Of a DNA stretch of 47,668 nucleotides, positions 27,575 through 35,414 are shown piece by piece. The notes below the pieces were generated by a model that worked only from the letters and a program-made list of their open reading frames with translations, did no database searches and was not told the origin of the DNA. The first letter of the stretch is position 1. The number at the start of each line of letters is the position of its first letter. Position numbers and translations under genes: made by a program. The stretch is from Bacteroidales bacterium (GTDB lineage: Bacteria; Bacteroidota; Bacteroidia; Bacteroidales; UBA932): assembly GCA_017429205.1 (NCBI GenBank), contig JAFRPH010000007.1:1-47668 (forward strand), in the 5' to 3' direction.

Positions 27575-27615
27575 TAAATAGAATAATTCCAAACAACACT
27601 AAAAGGATACCCGAA

Positions 27616-28170
27616 ATGAAAAAGAAATTCAGATGCCTCGTGTGCGGATACGTCTACGAAGGCGAGAACCCGCCCGCAGAGTGCCCCGTGTGCCACGTCA
27701 AGGCCGAAAAGTTCGTTGAAATCAAGGAAGAGGAAGGCAAGCCCACCTGGGCCTGCGAGCACGAGCTCGGCGTCGCCAAGGGCTGCGACCCGGAGGTCTG
27801 GGCCGGCCTGCAGGAGCACTTCCACGGCGAATGCACGGAAGTGGGCATGTACCTTGCGATGAGCCGCCAGGCGGAACGCGAGGGCTACCCGGAGGTGGCC
27901 GACGCCTTCAAGCGCTACGCCTACGAGGAAGCGGACCACGCCGCCCGCATCGCCGAACTCCTCGGCGAAGTCGTCTGGGACACCAAGACGAACCTCAAGA
28001 AGCGCTACGAAGCCGAAGCCGGCGCCTGCGAAGGCAAGCTCGCCATCGCCAAGAAGGCGAAGGCCCTCGGCTATGACGCCATCCACGACACGATCCACGA
28101 GATGGCCCGCGACGAAGCCCGCCACGGCGCCGGCTTCCTGGGCCTGTACAACCGCCTCTTCAAGAAGTAA
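27616..28170 (+). CDS. Rubrerythrin with N-terminal rubredoxin domain (reverse rubrerythrin type)
   Basis: Cytoplasmic peroxide-scavenging enzyme of anaerobes, 184 residues. The rubredoxin-like iron site comes first: CLVCG (Cys7, Cys10) and ECPVC (Cys23, Cys26). A four-helix diiron domain follows, with [26 protein letters not shown] and [12 protein letters not shown] carrying the Glu/His ligands. This order, rubredoxin before diiron, is that of reverse rubrerythrins, which act as NADH-linked peroxidases; classical rubrerythrin has the opposite order. Start set by the short basic MKKKFRC after a strong promoter. Single-gene unit. Confidence 0.94.
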   Translation: MKKKFRCLVCGYVYEGENPPAECPVCHVKAEKFVEIKEEEGKPTWACEHELGVAKGCDPEVWAGLQEHFHGECTEVGMYLAMSRQAEREGYPEVADAFKRYAYEEADHAARIAELLGEVVWDTKTNLKKRYEAEAGACEGKLAIAKKAKALGYDAIHDTIHEMARDEARHGAGFLGLYNRLFKK

Positions 28171-28190
28171 GCGCGGTCAACACGCTCTGA

Positions 28191-28988
28191 TCACTGCTCC
28201 TCGATACGCTGGAAACCATCGCTGCCGAGGAGCAGTTTTTTTGCATCCCCCGCAATCCGGGCGAAGAGGACGTCCACCGGGTACCGGGTGAGGTTGTTGC
28301 AATGCGAGCAGGACGGCAGGGCGAGCAAAGTGCCGCCAGCACCTGCCAGATAATATCGGTCCTGGGAGGCGTCGTAACTCAGGGACATCGGCTCGGCGGT
28401 GAAAAGGCACGGCAGTCCCTGCTCCGTATAGTCCAGCGTGCGCTCGGACCAGACCGAGCCGCGGGCGGAGGTGAAGGCGGCGGGCGTGCCGTCCGGGCCG
28501 ACGCCCGCGACCATTACGCCGCCGCCTCCGGCCGCCACGGCGCAAAAATCCATCGACGGATAGTAGCCCGCGTACTGGGCGTTGAAATCGAAGACAGTCC
28601 ATCCTGACGCCTCTTTCCGATGCGCGATCTCTCCGGCATTGGTGACCGCCCAAAGGGTATTCCCGTCCGCGGCCAAGGCGGTAAGGCGGCCCTTCACGGG
28701 CGGTTTTTCCCGCTCCGCGACGCCCCCGTCTGGGGTCAGGCGGAGCAGATGGCGGCCCCCGTCGTCAAGCGCGTACAAGCGCTCCTCTACGGCGGCCAAG
28801 GCCGTCAGAGGGCGCTCCAGGGGGCGTTTTCGCAAGATATTCCCTTCCGCATCCAGCCAGGCAAGATGATCCCCGGCGACGAGGAAACCGCCGTCGGCGG
28901 TCGGGACTCCCGTACGCAAATCCTGTCCGCGGGCCGTCGGGCAGCCTACGGACAGGAAAAGCGTCAGGAGGAGGAGCCGGAACTTCAT
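28191..28988 (-). CDS. Secreted beta-propeller-like protein coupled to GH3
   Basis: 265 residues with a signal peptide (MKFRLLLLTLFLSVGCPTARGQ; cleavage after ARG is likely, though the Cys at 16 could be a lipobox). The mature part is a run of short beta-rich repeats of about 40 residues: GGFLVAGDHLAWLDAEGNIL, RLYALDDGGRHLLRLTPDGG, NTLWAVTNAGEIAHRKE, GGVMVAGVGPDGTPAAF. This is the pattern of a five- or six-bladed propeller. No catalytic motif recognised. Its ATG overlaps the stop of the upstream GH3 gene (TAATG), so the two are translated together and probably act together outside the cytoplasm. Confidence 0.75.
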   Translation of the reverse strand: MKFRLLLLTLFLSVGCPTARGQDLRTGVPTADGGFLVAGDHLAWLDAEGNILRKRPLERPLTALAAVEERLYALDDGGRHLLRLTPDGGVAEREKPPVKGRLTALAADGNTLWAVTNAGEIAHRKEASGWTVFDFNAQYAGYYPSMDFCAVAAGGGGVMVAGVGPDGTPAAFTSARGSVWSERTLDYTEQGLPCLFTAEPMSLSYDASQDRYYLAGAGGTLLALPSCSHCNNLTRYPVDVLFARIAGDAKKLLLGSDGFQRIEEQ

Positions 28989-31900
28989 TACTTGAGGCCG
29001 CGGCTGACCAGTTTGAAGTTGGAGAAGGAAGCCTTGAGCGGCTCGGCCTGCGGCATCGGCATGCCGCCCCGGCGGCCACCGCCGCCCCCGCGCATCATCA
29101 TCGGCATCTCGCCTTCGCAGGCGAGCACGCCCACCTGGACGTCCTTCAGGACGGCCTGGGCCGTGCCCATCTTCTCGAATTTCTTGCCGTCCACGGAGTA
29201 GGAGGCGGTGTAGGTGTCCCCCTGCTTGTCCAGGCGCAGCCAGAGGGCGTTGTCAGCGCCCACGATGCCGTCCAGGGGCAGGGTCGCGACGCTCTTCTGC
29301 TGGCCGTTCTCTTCCACCATCAGCTGCAGCTGGCCCGCGGAAGGGCCGGCGTCGGCACCCGGGCGGCGGAAGCTGAAGGTGGCCGTGCGGACGAATTTCA
29401 CGAAGTTGTCGTCGCACTGGTAGGCCACGAGGCCCGCGTTCTGGGCGGGCGGAGCCGGGGCGCAGACCATCTTCGTTTCGGCGGTCCAGTCGGAATTGGC
29501 GCTCTGGAGAAGGATGTTGGTCGCGGCATTGCCGCCCTGGGCGATGTCCCCCTTGCCGGCGGTGAGCACGAGGCCATTCGCGCTGGAGAGCATCCAGCCG
29601 GCGGGATCCTCGCGGACCCAGTGCCAGGCTTCGTTCAGCGTCCCTTTGCGGAAAGTGTCGGAGACGCCCTTCGTGCCGAAGTTCACCGTCACCTTGCGGC
29701 TGTCGCCGGTCTGGCCGTCATGCAGGGTGACCACGGCCGTGCCGGGCACGGTTTCCGCCTGCTTCACGGTCACGTCGATGGCCGGATTGGCCGCCGTGGC
29801 CTCCACCTTCGGGGCCTTGCCGGGCTTGAGCAGATAGCTCAGGGAGGCGACGTCACCGAGCTTGACGTTCTTGCCGCCGACCTTCAGGCTCGCGAGCCCG
29901 AGATCCGGCATCACCTTCACGGCGAAGGTGTCCTCCTTGGTGTACCCGTCGATGGTGACGGCGCATGTGACGGTGGCGACGCCCATCGACACGGCCTTCA
30001 CCGTGCCGTCCGGGGCGACGGTGGCGACGGCCGGGTTGTTGCTCGTCCAGACGCACTTGGCGCCGTCATAGAAGCTGTCGTCGTTCATACAGGCGGAGAA
30101 GGAGGCCTGCGCCGTATCCCCGATGCGGAGTACGGAGGCGTCGCAGCTGGCCCAGACGGTCTTGAGGCGGCGGTCCAGCTTGCCGGACATCGTCGCGGTC
30201 ACGCTGCCGCGGATGTCCTGCGAGGAGGAGCCGAACTCGAACACGTAGCGGCCCGGGTCGTAGGTCATCCGGTCGGCCTTCATATCCCAGAACCAGAGGT
30301 CCGCGCAGTCGACGTCGATGCGGACGGTGCGGGTCTGGCCGCGCGGGATGGTGACTCGCCGGAAGCCTTTCAGGCGCTTCGCCGGACGCTCCAGGACGGC
30401 CGGGCTGTCCGGGGTGCGGACATAGATCTGCACCACCTCGTCGGCGCTGACGTCACCGGTATTGGTCACGTCCACGCTCAGCGTCACCTTGTCGTTCGGG
30501 GTGATGGCATTCTTGCTGATGCGGAAGTTGCTGTAGGCGAAGGTCGTATAGCTCAGGCCGTAGCCGAACGGATAGGACACTTCCCGGTTGAAATACCACA
30601 GGGTGCGGCCCTGGTTGCCGGAGCTGCGGCGGAGGTTGTAGTCGGTGATGGCCGGCAGGTCCTTCACGGTCTTGAACCAGGTGGCGTTCAGCTTGCCGCC
30701 CGGGGAGACCTCGCCGAAGAGCAGGCGCGGGATGGCCTCGCCCTGGGCCTGGCCGTTATAGCCCGTCCAGAGAATGCCCCCGATGCTCGGGAGGTGGCGG
30801 AACTCCTCCACCTCCACACAGCCGAGCGTCTGCATCACCACGATCGTGCGGGGATTGACGGCCGCGACGGCCTGGATGAGCTTGAGCTGGTTGCCGGGCA
30901 GGAGGAGGGTCAGGCGGTCGGCCTCCTCGGTCGCCGTGTTCTCGTCGGTGCCGACGAACACGATGGCGACGTCAGCATCCCGGGCCGTCTGGAGCGTGGC
31001 CTCGTCGATCGGCGCGTCCTGTGGGGCCTTGTACACGAGATAAACGGTCTGCGGGCCGTTGTAGCCGAGCTTCAGGGCGCTGGTCTTCATCGGCATACTG
31101 GCGCCGTAGACGCCGCCCACGCGGGCGCCGGAAGCCTTCGTGGCCTCGATCCGGCCGATCAGGTTGCCGTCCGGGCCGCCCACGCGGACTTCCACGATGC
31201 CGCCCTCGGTGGGGATGTTCAGGCCGACGGTGATGTTCTCGATGTTCGTGATGTCCACATTCTCATAGGCGGTCCAGGAACCGTCGTCGATGGAACGGAC
31301 CTGCTCCTCCTCGCCCATGCCGGAGCCGACGGTGATGCCGTCGGCGGAGGCGGTGTACTTGGTGGCGTCGTAGCGGGTGGTGGTGCCGTCGGTCTTCTCG
31401 ATCTCGAAGTAGGCGACGTACAGGAGGTTGCTCTTGCTCTTGATGTCGCCGCCCACGGCCAGGCGCACGTCGACGTCATAGCCCTTGGCTTTCAGCCAAG
31501 CCTGGATGCCGGCGTAGGGGGAGATCATCGCGGACGCCTCCGGACGGCCGGAATACGGTCCCAGCTCCACGTCGTCGGCCTGCGGGCCGATGAGCGCGAT
31601 GCTCTTCAGGGCCTTCGGGTCCAACGGCAGGGCCTTGCCCTCGTTCTTGAGGAGGACCGGCGTCTTCACGGCCAGTTCGGCCGCCAGGGCGCGGTTCGCC
31701 GCGGAGCTCACGCGGGATGGCTCGTACTTGGAGTACGGGACCATCTGGTCGGGATCGAACTCGCCGGTGCGCATCCGGATGGTGAACATGTTGACGAGGG
31801 CGCGGTCGATCAGGGCCATCGGCAGGATGCCCTGCTCGTAGGCGCTGATGGCGAAGCGCTGGTAGATGCTGCCGCAGTCGGAGTCCACGCCGGCGGCGAG

Positions 31901-32782
31901 GCCGTACGCCGTCGCGAGTTCGCGGGTCTCGGCGTAGTAGTGTCCGTCGTAGATGTCCTGGATGGCGGCGCAGTCGCCGGTCACGTAGCCCTTCATGCCG
32001 TAGGTCCGGCGGGCCAGGGTGTCCAGGTAGAACGCGCTGGCGGAGGTCGGGACGTGGTTCACGGCGTTGTACGAGGACATGATGGACGGCAGCTTCTCAT
32101 CCTCGATCAGGCGCTTGTAGGGATACAGGTAGAACTCGCGCATGTCGCGGCTGTCCATGTTGGAGCTGGACACGTGGCGGTCGAACTCACTGTTGTTCGC
32201 GAAGTAGTGCTTCGCCGTGGGGACGGCCTTCAAATACTTGGGGTCGGAGCCCATCAGGCCGCGGACGAAGCCGCGGGCGATCTCCGCGGCGAGGAACGGA
32301 TCCTCGCCGTAGGACTCGCCGGTGCGGCCCCAGCGGGGGTCGCGGACCGGCTCCACGACCGGCGACCAGAAGGTCAGGCCCTTCGTCCCGGTGGCGAAGA
32401 TGGCGCGCGCCTCGTCGGCGATGGCCGACGCCATCCGCTCCGCGACGGCCGGGTCCCAGGAGGAGCCGATGGCCACGCTGTTGGGGAAGGACGACGGGCC
32501 GAGGATGCCCACGGAAGGGTTCGCGCCGGAAAGCACGCCGTGCAGCGCCTCGCTCCAGACATTGTAGTTCTTCAGGCCCAGCCGCGGGACGGCGGCCATG
32601 TTATTGCCCAGCAGGCTCTGCTTCTCTTCGAGCGTGAGGCGGGACACGAGGTCCGTCGCGCGCTCCTCGAAGGAGTAGGCCGTGTTCAGGTAAATCGGCA
32701 CTTGGCCGTCCTGGGCCCACGCCGACACGGCGCCCAGCAGGGCCGCCGTTCCGGCAAGAATGAGGGTGCGAATCTTGTTCAT
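28988..32782 (-). CDS. Large multidomain GH3 glycosidase with CBM6-like, Ig-like and concanavalin-like modules
   Basis: 1264-residue secreted enzyme; signal peptide cleaved near residue 23 (GAVSAWA/QDG). The GH3 barrel shows WSPVVEPVRDPRWGRTGES, PTAKHYFANNSE and the likely nucleophile Asp270 in YVTGDCAAI. The second GH3 domain is interrupted at about 450-570 by a beta-sandwich resembling CBM6 (YENVDITNIENITVGL). It resumes at DVAIVFVGTDENTATEEADR, and a fibronectin III-like domain follows (NTGDVSADEVVQIYV). Then come a bacterial Ig-like (Big_2) repeat (WTSNNPAVATVAPDGTVKAV) and a C-terminal concanavalin-like module like those of GH43 xylosidases (LNEAWHWVREDPAGWMLSS). Near the end is an unusual Met/Gly/Arg-rich insert (MPMMMRGGGGGRRGGMPMP). 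A beta-xylosidase or arabinosidase role is likely but not proven. Confidence 0.92.
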   Translation of the reverse strand: MNKIRTLILAGTAALLGAVSAWAQDGQVPIYLNTAYSFEERATDLVSRLTLEEKQSLLGNNMAAVPRLGLKNYNVWSEALHGVLSGANPSVGILGPSSFPNSVAIGSSWDPAVAERMASAIADEARAIFATGTKGLTFWSPVVEPVRDPRWGRTGESYGEDPFLAAEIARGFVRGLMGSDPKYLKAVPTAKHYFANNSEFDRHVSSSNMDSRDMREFYLYPYKRLIEDEKLPSIMSSYNAVNHVPTSASAFYLDTLARRTYGMKGYVTGDCAAIQDIYDGHYYAETRELATAYGLAAGVDSDCGSIYQRFAISAYEQGILPMALIDRALVNMFTIRMRTGEFDPDQMVPYSKYEPSRVSSAANRALAAELAVKTPVLLKNEGKALPLDPKALKSIALIGPQADDVELGPYSGRPEASAMISPYAGIQAWLKAKGYDVDVRLAVGGDIKSKSNLLYVAYFEIEKTDGTTTRYDATKYTASADGITVGSGMGEEEQVRSIDDGSWTAYENVDITNIENITVGLNIPTEGGIVEVRVGGPDGNLIGRIEATKASGARVGGVYGASMPMKTSALKLGYNGPQTVYLVYKAPQDAPIDEATLQTARDADVAIVFVGTDENTATEEADRLTLLLPGNQLKLIQAVAAVNPRTIVVMQTLGCVEVEEFRHLPSIGGILWTGYNGQAQGEAIPRLLFGEVSPGGKLNATWFKTVKDLPAITDYNLRRSSGNQGRTLWYFNREVSYPFGYGLSYTTFAYSNFRISKNAITPNDKVTLSVDVTNTGDVSADEVVQIYVRTPDSPAVLERPAKRLKGFRRVTIPRGQTRTVRIDVDCADLWFWDMKADRMTYDPGRYVFEFGSSSQDIRGSVTATMSGKLDRRLKTVWASCDASVLRIGDTAQASFSACMNDDSFYDGAKCVWTSNNPAVATVAPDGTVKAVSMGVATVTCAVTIDGYTKEDTFAVKVMPDLGLASLKVGGKNVKLGDVASLSYLLKPGKAPKVEATAANPAIDVTVKQAETVPGTAVVTLHDGQTGDSRKVTVNFGTKGVSDTFRKGTLNEAWHWVREDPAGWMLSSANGLVLTAGKGDIAQGGNAATNILLQSANSDWTAETKMVCAPAPPAQNAGLVAYQCDDNFVKFVRTATFSFRRPGADAGPSAGQLQLMVEENGQQKSVATLPLDGIVGADNALWLRLDKQGDTYTASYSVDGKKFEKMGTAQAVLKDVQVGVLACEGEMPMMMRGGGGGRRGGMPMPQAEPLKASFSNFKLVSRGLK

Positions 32783-32810
32783 GCTGATTTACAAGTATTT
32801 GTATCTTTTA

Positions 32811-32818
32811 CAAATATA
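32811..32818 (-). promoter_or_regulatory. -7 element for the GH3-propeller operon
   Basis: The complement reads TATATTTG, an exact match, 29 bases before the GH3 start codon. It is the mirror of the element at 32861-32868, which serves the divergent lipase gene. Confidence 0.5.
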
Positions 32819-32860
32819 CATTTTTTTCCGGAAGATGCACAGCTTTTGGCCCGACTTGCG

Positions 32861-32868
32861 TATATTTG
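32861..32868 (+). promoter_or_regulatory. -7 element for the lipase-like gene
   Basis: TATATTTG matches TAnnTTTG exactly and lies 16 bases before the ATG at 32885. A TTG is present but too close to serve as a standard -33 box. Confidence 0.5.
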
Positions 32869-32884
32869 TCATAGATAAACCGCT

Positions 32885-34774
32885 ATGATGAAAAAGATAC
32901 TGCTATCCGTCCTCACCGCCCTGGCGCTCGTCTCCTGCGTCCGGGAGAGCATCCCGGTGGAGACGCCGGCGGAAGAGGGCCTGGTCGAAAGGACCTGGAC
33001 GGTCTCGATGACCGGCGAGGCCCGCGCGACCGTCGACGACGGCCTGCGCCCCGTCTGGGAGGTCGGCGAGGAACTGTCCGTCTACGACCACGTCGCCCGG
33101 GTGGGCCGCATCTTCACGGTCGCGTCCATCGACGGGAACATCGCCACGATCACCGGCCAGATCAGCGCCGGCGGCGACACCCCCTTCGACGCCGTCTACC
33201 CGGCCAAAAGCGCCGGGGACTGGTCGACAGACGTCACCGCCCCCTTGCAGCTCCCCGAGGTCCAGTCGATCCCCGCGGGACGCAACGTCTGCCCCGACGT
33301 GCTTGTCTCCACCGCCCACAGCGACGTTCCGGACGGGGTCGTCCCCTTCCACAACATCGCCTCGCTGCTGCGGGTGACCGTGGGCCGGGAAGGCGTCTCG
33401 GACATCCGGATCGACCTCGCAGGGTCGTCGGCCGACGACATCCACCGCTACCGCGCGGAATCCGAGTCCGGCACCCTTGCTCCGGGCACCTATTTCATCG
33501 CCGTCGATCCCGGGACATACGCCGGCGGCGTCACGGCAACCTGCCTCGAGCCTTTCGGGCAGGGATACCGCAAGTCCTCGACCACTCCCCTGGAAGCCGC
33601 CGCCGGCGGCCTCCTGAACTTGGGAACGGTCACGGATGGAAAGCCCTGGCGCTATTACGACGTTACCACCGTGAAGCCCTATGCCTCCCAGCAGCAACTG
33701 CTGGACGAGACGGGACTTTCCAGCCTTTTGTCAGGGTACGCCCTGTTGCTGCCATTCGTCTTCCCCGACCGCAACAAACCCGTCAGCGCCATCAGCTATA
33801 CCTACCTCTCGGCGGACCCGCAGGGGGAACCGGTGGAACTGTCGGCCATTCTCTACATCCCCGACGCCGCCCTGGACGGCACCAAGACCCTGACCGGCAT
33901 CTCCCTGACCAACCACGGCACCATCGGCTCCAATGCCGAGTGCCCCACGATGAAAGCGCAGTTCGAGGGCGGCCTGGCCTGGAAGAACTATGCCATGGTG
34001 ATGCCCGACTACTACGGCTTCGGCGCCAGCGTGGACCGTCCCCAGGCCTTCCTGGACCCGGAAACCACGGCGCGCGGCAACATCGACGCCTACCTGGCCG
34101 CCCGCCAGCTGCTGGAAGACCGGAAGGTCACCCTCCCGTCCCGGCTGTACAGCTTCGGCTACTCGCAGGGCGGGTTCAATTCCATGGCCAACCTCAAGTA
34201 CGTCTCCGAGCACCCCGAGCTCTCCATCCGCTTCGAGAAAGTGATGTGCGGCGGCAGCCCCTTCGACGTGGAGCTCACCTGGAACGCCTACACCAACGGA
34301 ACCTTCCGCAACGCCATCTCGTTCGTCCCCTTGAGCATGGTCAGCTTCAACGAGGCGCAGCAGCTGGGCATTCCCTACGGCAACCTCTTCAAGGGCGAAA
34401 TGCTCGCCAACTGGCGGAACTGGATCCTGTCCAAGACATACAAGGTCGCGGAGATCAACGAACTGATCGGCACCAACAACCTGGCGGACATCCTGAACGA
34501 CGATTTCCTGGCAGGAAGGGGCGATGCCTACAACCGCGTGATGGAAGTCTGCCGGCGCTTTTCGCTGACGTCCGGATGGACCCCGCCTTCCGGGACGAAA
34601 ATCATCCTGTACCACTCGAACGAGGACGATACCGTCCCCTACGAGAATCTCACGGTGATGAAAAGCTTCCTGGACACGGCGGCCCCCGGCAGTTACACCG
34701 CCTCCGACGGGAACAACGGCGGGCACGTCAACGCCATCGTCAGTTTTGTGTTGAACCTCCTTTTCGAATGGTAA
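32885..34774 (+). CDS. Lipoprotein alpha/beta hydrolase with fimbrillin-like N-terminal domain
   Basis: 629 residues. Lipoprotein signal MMKKILLSVLTALALVSC (Cys at 18). Residues about 35-250 resemble the beta-rich fimbrillin-like modules of Bacteroidetes surface proteins (WEVGEELSVYDH, TPFDAVYPAKSAG, VVPFHNIASLLRVTV, LAPGTYFIAVDPGTY). Residues about 290-629 form an alpha/beta hydrolase of the secretory-lipase type: Ser427 in GYSQGG is the nucleophile, the Asp is in SNEDDTVPYE and the His in NGGHVNAI, completing the triad. DYYGFGAS is also typical. It would sit on the cell surface and cleave esters such as acetyl or feruloyl groups or lipids; the substrate is not known. ATG at 32888 is an equal start. 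Confidence 0.87.
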   Translation: MMKKILLSVLTALALVSCVRESIPVETPAEEGLVERTWTVSMTGEARATVDDGLRPVWEVGEELSVYDHVARVGRIFTVASIDGNIATITGQISAGGDTPFDAVYPAKSAGDWSTDVTAPLQLPEVQSIPAGRNVCPDVLVSTAHSDVPDGVVPFHNIASLLRVTVGREGVSDIRIDLAGSSADDIHRYRAESESGTLAPGTYFIAVDPGTYAGGVTATCLEPFGQGYRKSSTTPLEAAAGGLLNLGTVTDGKPWRYYDVTTVKPYASQQQLLDETGLSSLLSGYALLLPFVFPDRNKPVSAISYTYLSADPQGEPVELSAILYIPDAALDGTKTLTGISLTNHGTIGSNAECPTMKAQFEGGLAWKNYAMVMPDYYGFGASVDRPQAFLDPETTARGNIDAYLAARQLLEDRKVTLPSRLYSFGYSQGGFNSMANLKYVSEHPELSIRFEKVMCGGSPFDVELTWNAYTNGTFRNAISFVPLSMVSFNEAQQLGIPYGNLFKGEMLANWRNWILSKTYKVAEINELIGTNNLADILNDDFLAGRGDAYNRVMEVCRRFSLTSGWTPPSGTKIILYHSNEDDTVPYENLTVMKSFLDTAAPGSYTASDGNNGGHVNAIVSFVLNLLFEW

Positions 34775-34776
34775 CG

Positions 34777-34911
34777 ATGGAGCGCCTCCCTTACATTCCC
34801 CCGACGATGCGGGTTCTGCCTGTCAGTTACGAATCCCTGCTCTGCCAGCTCGTCGCGAGCACCGAACCCTTCCACGACAACGGAGACTACGACTGGAACG
34901 AAGAAGACTGA
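34777..34911 (+). CDS. Small ORF of 44 residues after the lipase gene
   Basis: Opens 2 bases after the lipase stop; an in-frame ATG at 34768 would give three more residues and overlap that gene. Sequence runs MERLPYIPPTMRVLPVSYES to an acidic DNGDYDWNEED end. The shape (a Tyr/Pro start, a hydrophobic core with a Cys, an acidic Asp/Trp tail) matches a class of tiny Bacteroidales proteins often found after surface lipoprotein genes. That resemblance is from memory, not from a search. Function unknown. Confidence 0.6.
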   Translation: MERLPYIPPTMRVLPVSYESLLCQLVASTEPFHDNGDYDWNEED

Positions 34912-34964
34912 CCGGGTTTATGAGAAGGATCCCCCGCCCTCCGGCCGCCTTCGGGCACAAAAAC

Positions 34965-35042
34965 GGCCTGATTTGAGCCCGAGCACTTCAAAATGAAGGT
35001 TTCGAGCGCAAATAGGGCCATTTATGTGCTCGAACCTTAATA
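34965..35042. repeat. Palindromic repeat cluster at the island boundary; possible bidirectional terminator
   Basis: Three related segments of about 26 bases: 34965-34990 (forward), 34994-35019 (inverted) and 35016-35042 (forward). The first two form a hairpin closed by CTTCA-AAA-TGAAG. The second and third form a long imperfect palindrome centred on GGCC (AAGGTT...CGAGC and GCTCG...AACCTT). The stop codon of the convergent HIT gene lies inside it. The cluster sits exactly where GC-rich chromosome gives way to AT-richer DNA. Confidence 0.7.
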
Positions 35043-35414
35043 CCGCTGCTTCTTCGGGATCACGCCCCGCACCCCTCCCTTCGGGTCGGGCACATCACCT
35101 GAATAGCGGGGAATCAGGTGCACATGCACATGGAACACGGATTGACCTGCCGCTTCATTGACATTGATACCGATATTATATCCATCGGGATGGAAACGAG
35201 CATCGATCAAGGACTTAACCTGATGCATCAAGGCCATCATATCGGCCACTTCTTCCTCGGTTAAATCAAAGAACGATGCGACATGACGTCGAGGGACCAC
35301 CAGCACGTGGCCAGGAGAGACGGGAAAACCATCAAAAAAGGCTAATGATAATGCCGAGGAAGCGATTATCTCCCTTGTGCTTCCAGCGCTGCAAAAAACA
35401 CAATCATCAGACAT
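35037..35414 (-). CDS. HIT-family (histidine triad) nucleotide hydrolase or transferase
   Basis: 125 residues from the chosen start. It contains the histidine triad HVHVHLIP (His95, His97, His99) and the preceding GYNIGINVNEAAGQSV of the HINT/HIT family. An N-terminal CVFC could bind zinc. Such enzymes hydrolyse nucleoside phosphoramidates, adenylylated intermediates or dinucleotides. The chosen ATG (MSDDCVFC) overlaps the last 8 bases of the upstream HNH gene, so the two are translationally coupled; the frame extends further upstream, but only into unrelated sequence. Confidence 0.9.
   Translation of the reverse strand: MSDDCVFCSAGSTREIIASSALSLAFFDGFPVSPGHVLVVPRRHVASFFDLTEEEVADMMALMHQVKSLIDARFHPDGYNIGINVNEAAGQSVFHVHVHLIPRYSGDVPDPKGGVRGVIPKKQRY

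Noticed and set aside
25621..27600. Long plus-strand extension in front of the rubrerythrin gene
   Set aside because: The frame is open by chance across addB. Rubrerythrin starts at 27616 behind a strong promoter, and the upstream part has no motif.
29621..32878. Open frame of over 1000 codons opposite the large GH3 gene
   Set aside because: Same kind of antisense shadow: His/Val/Asp/Gly-rich, no domain, and it spans the GH3 promoter.
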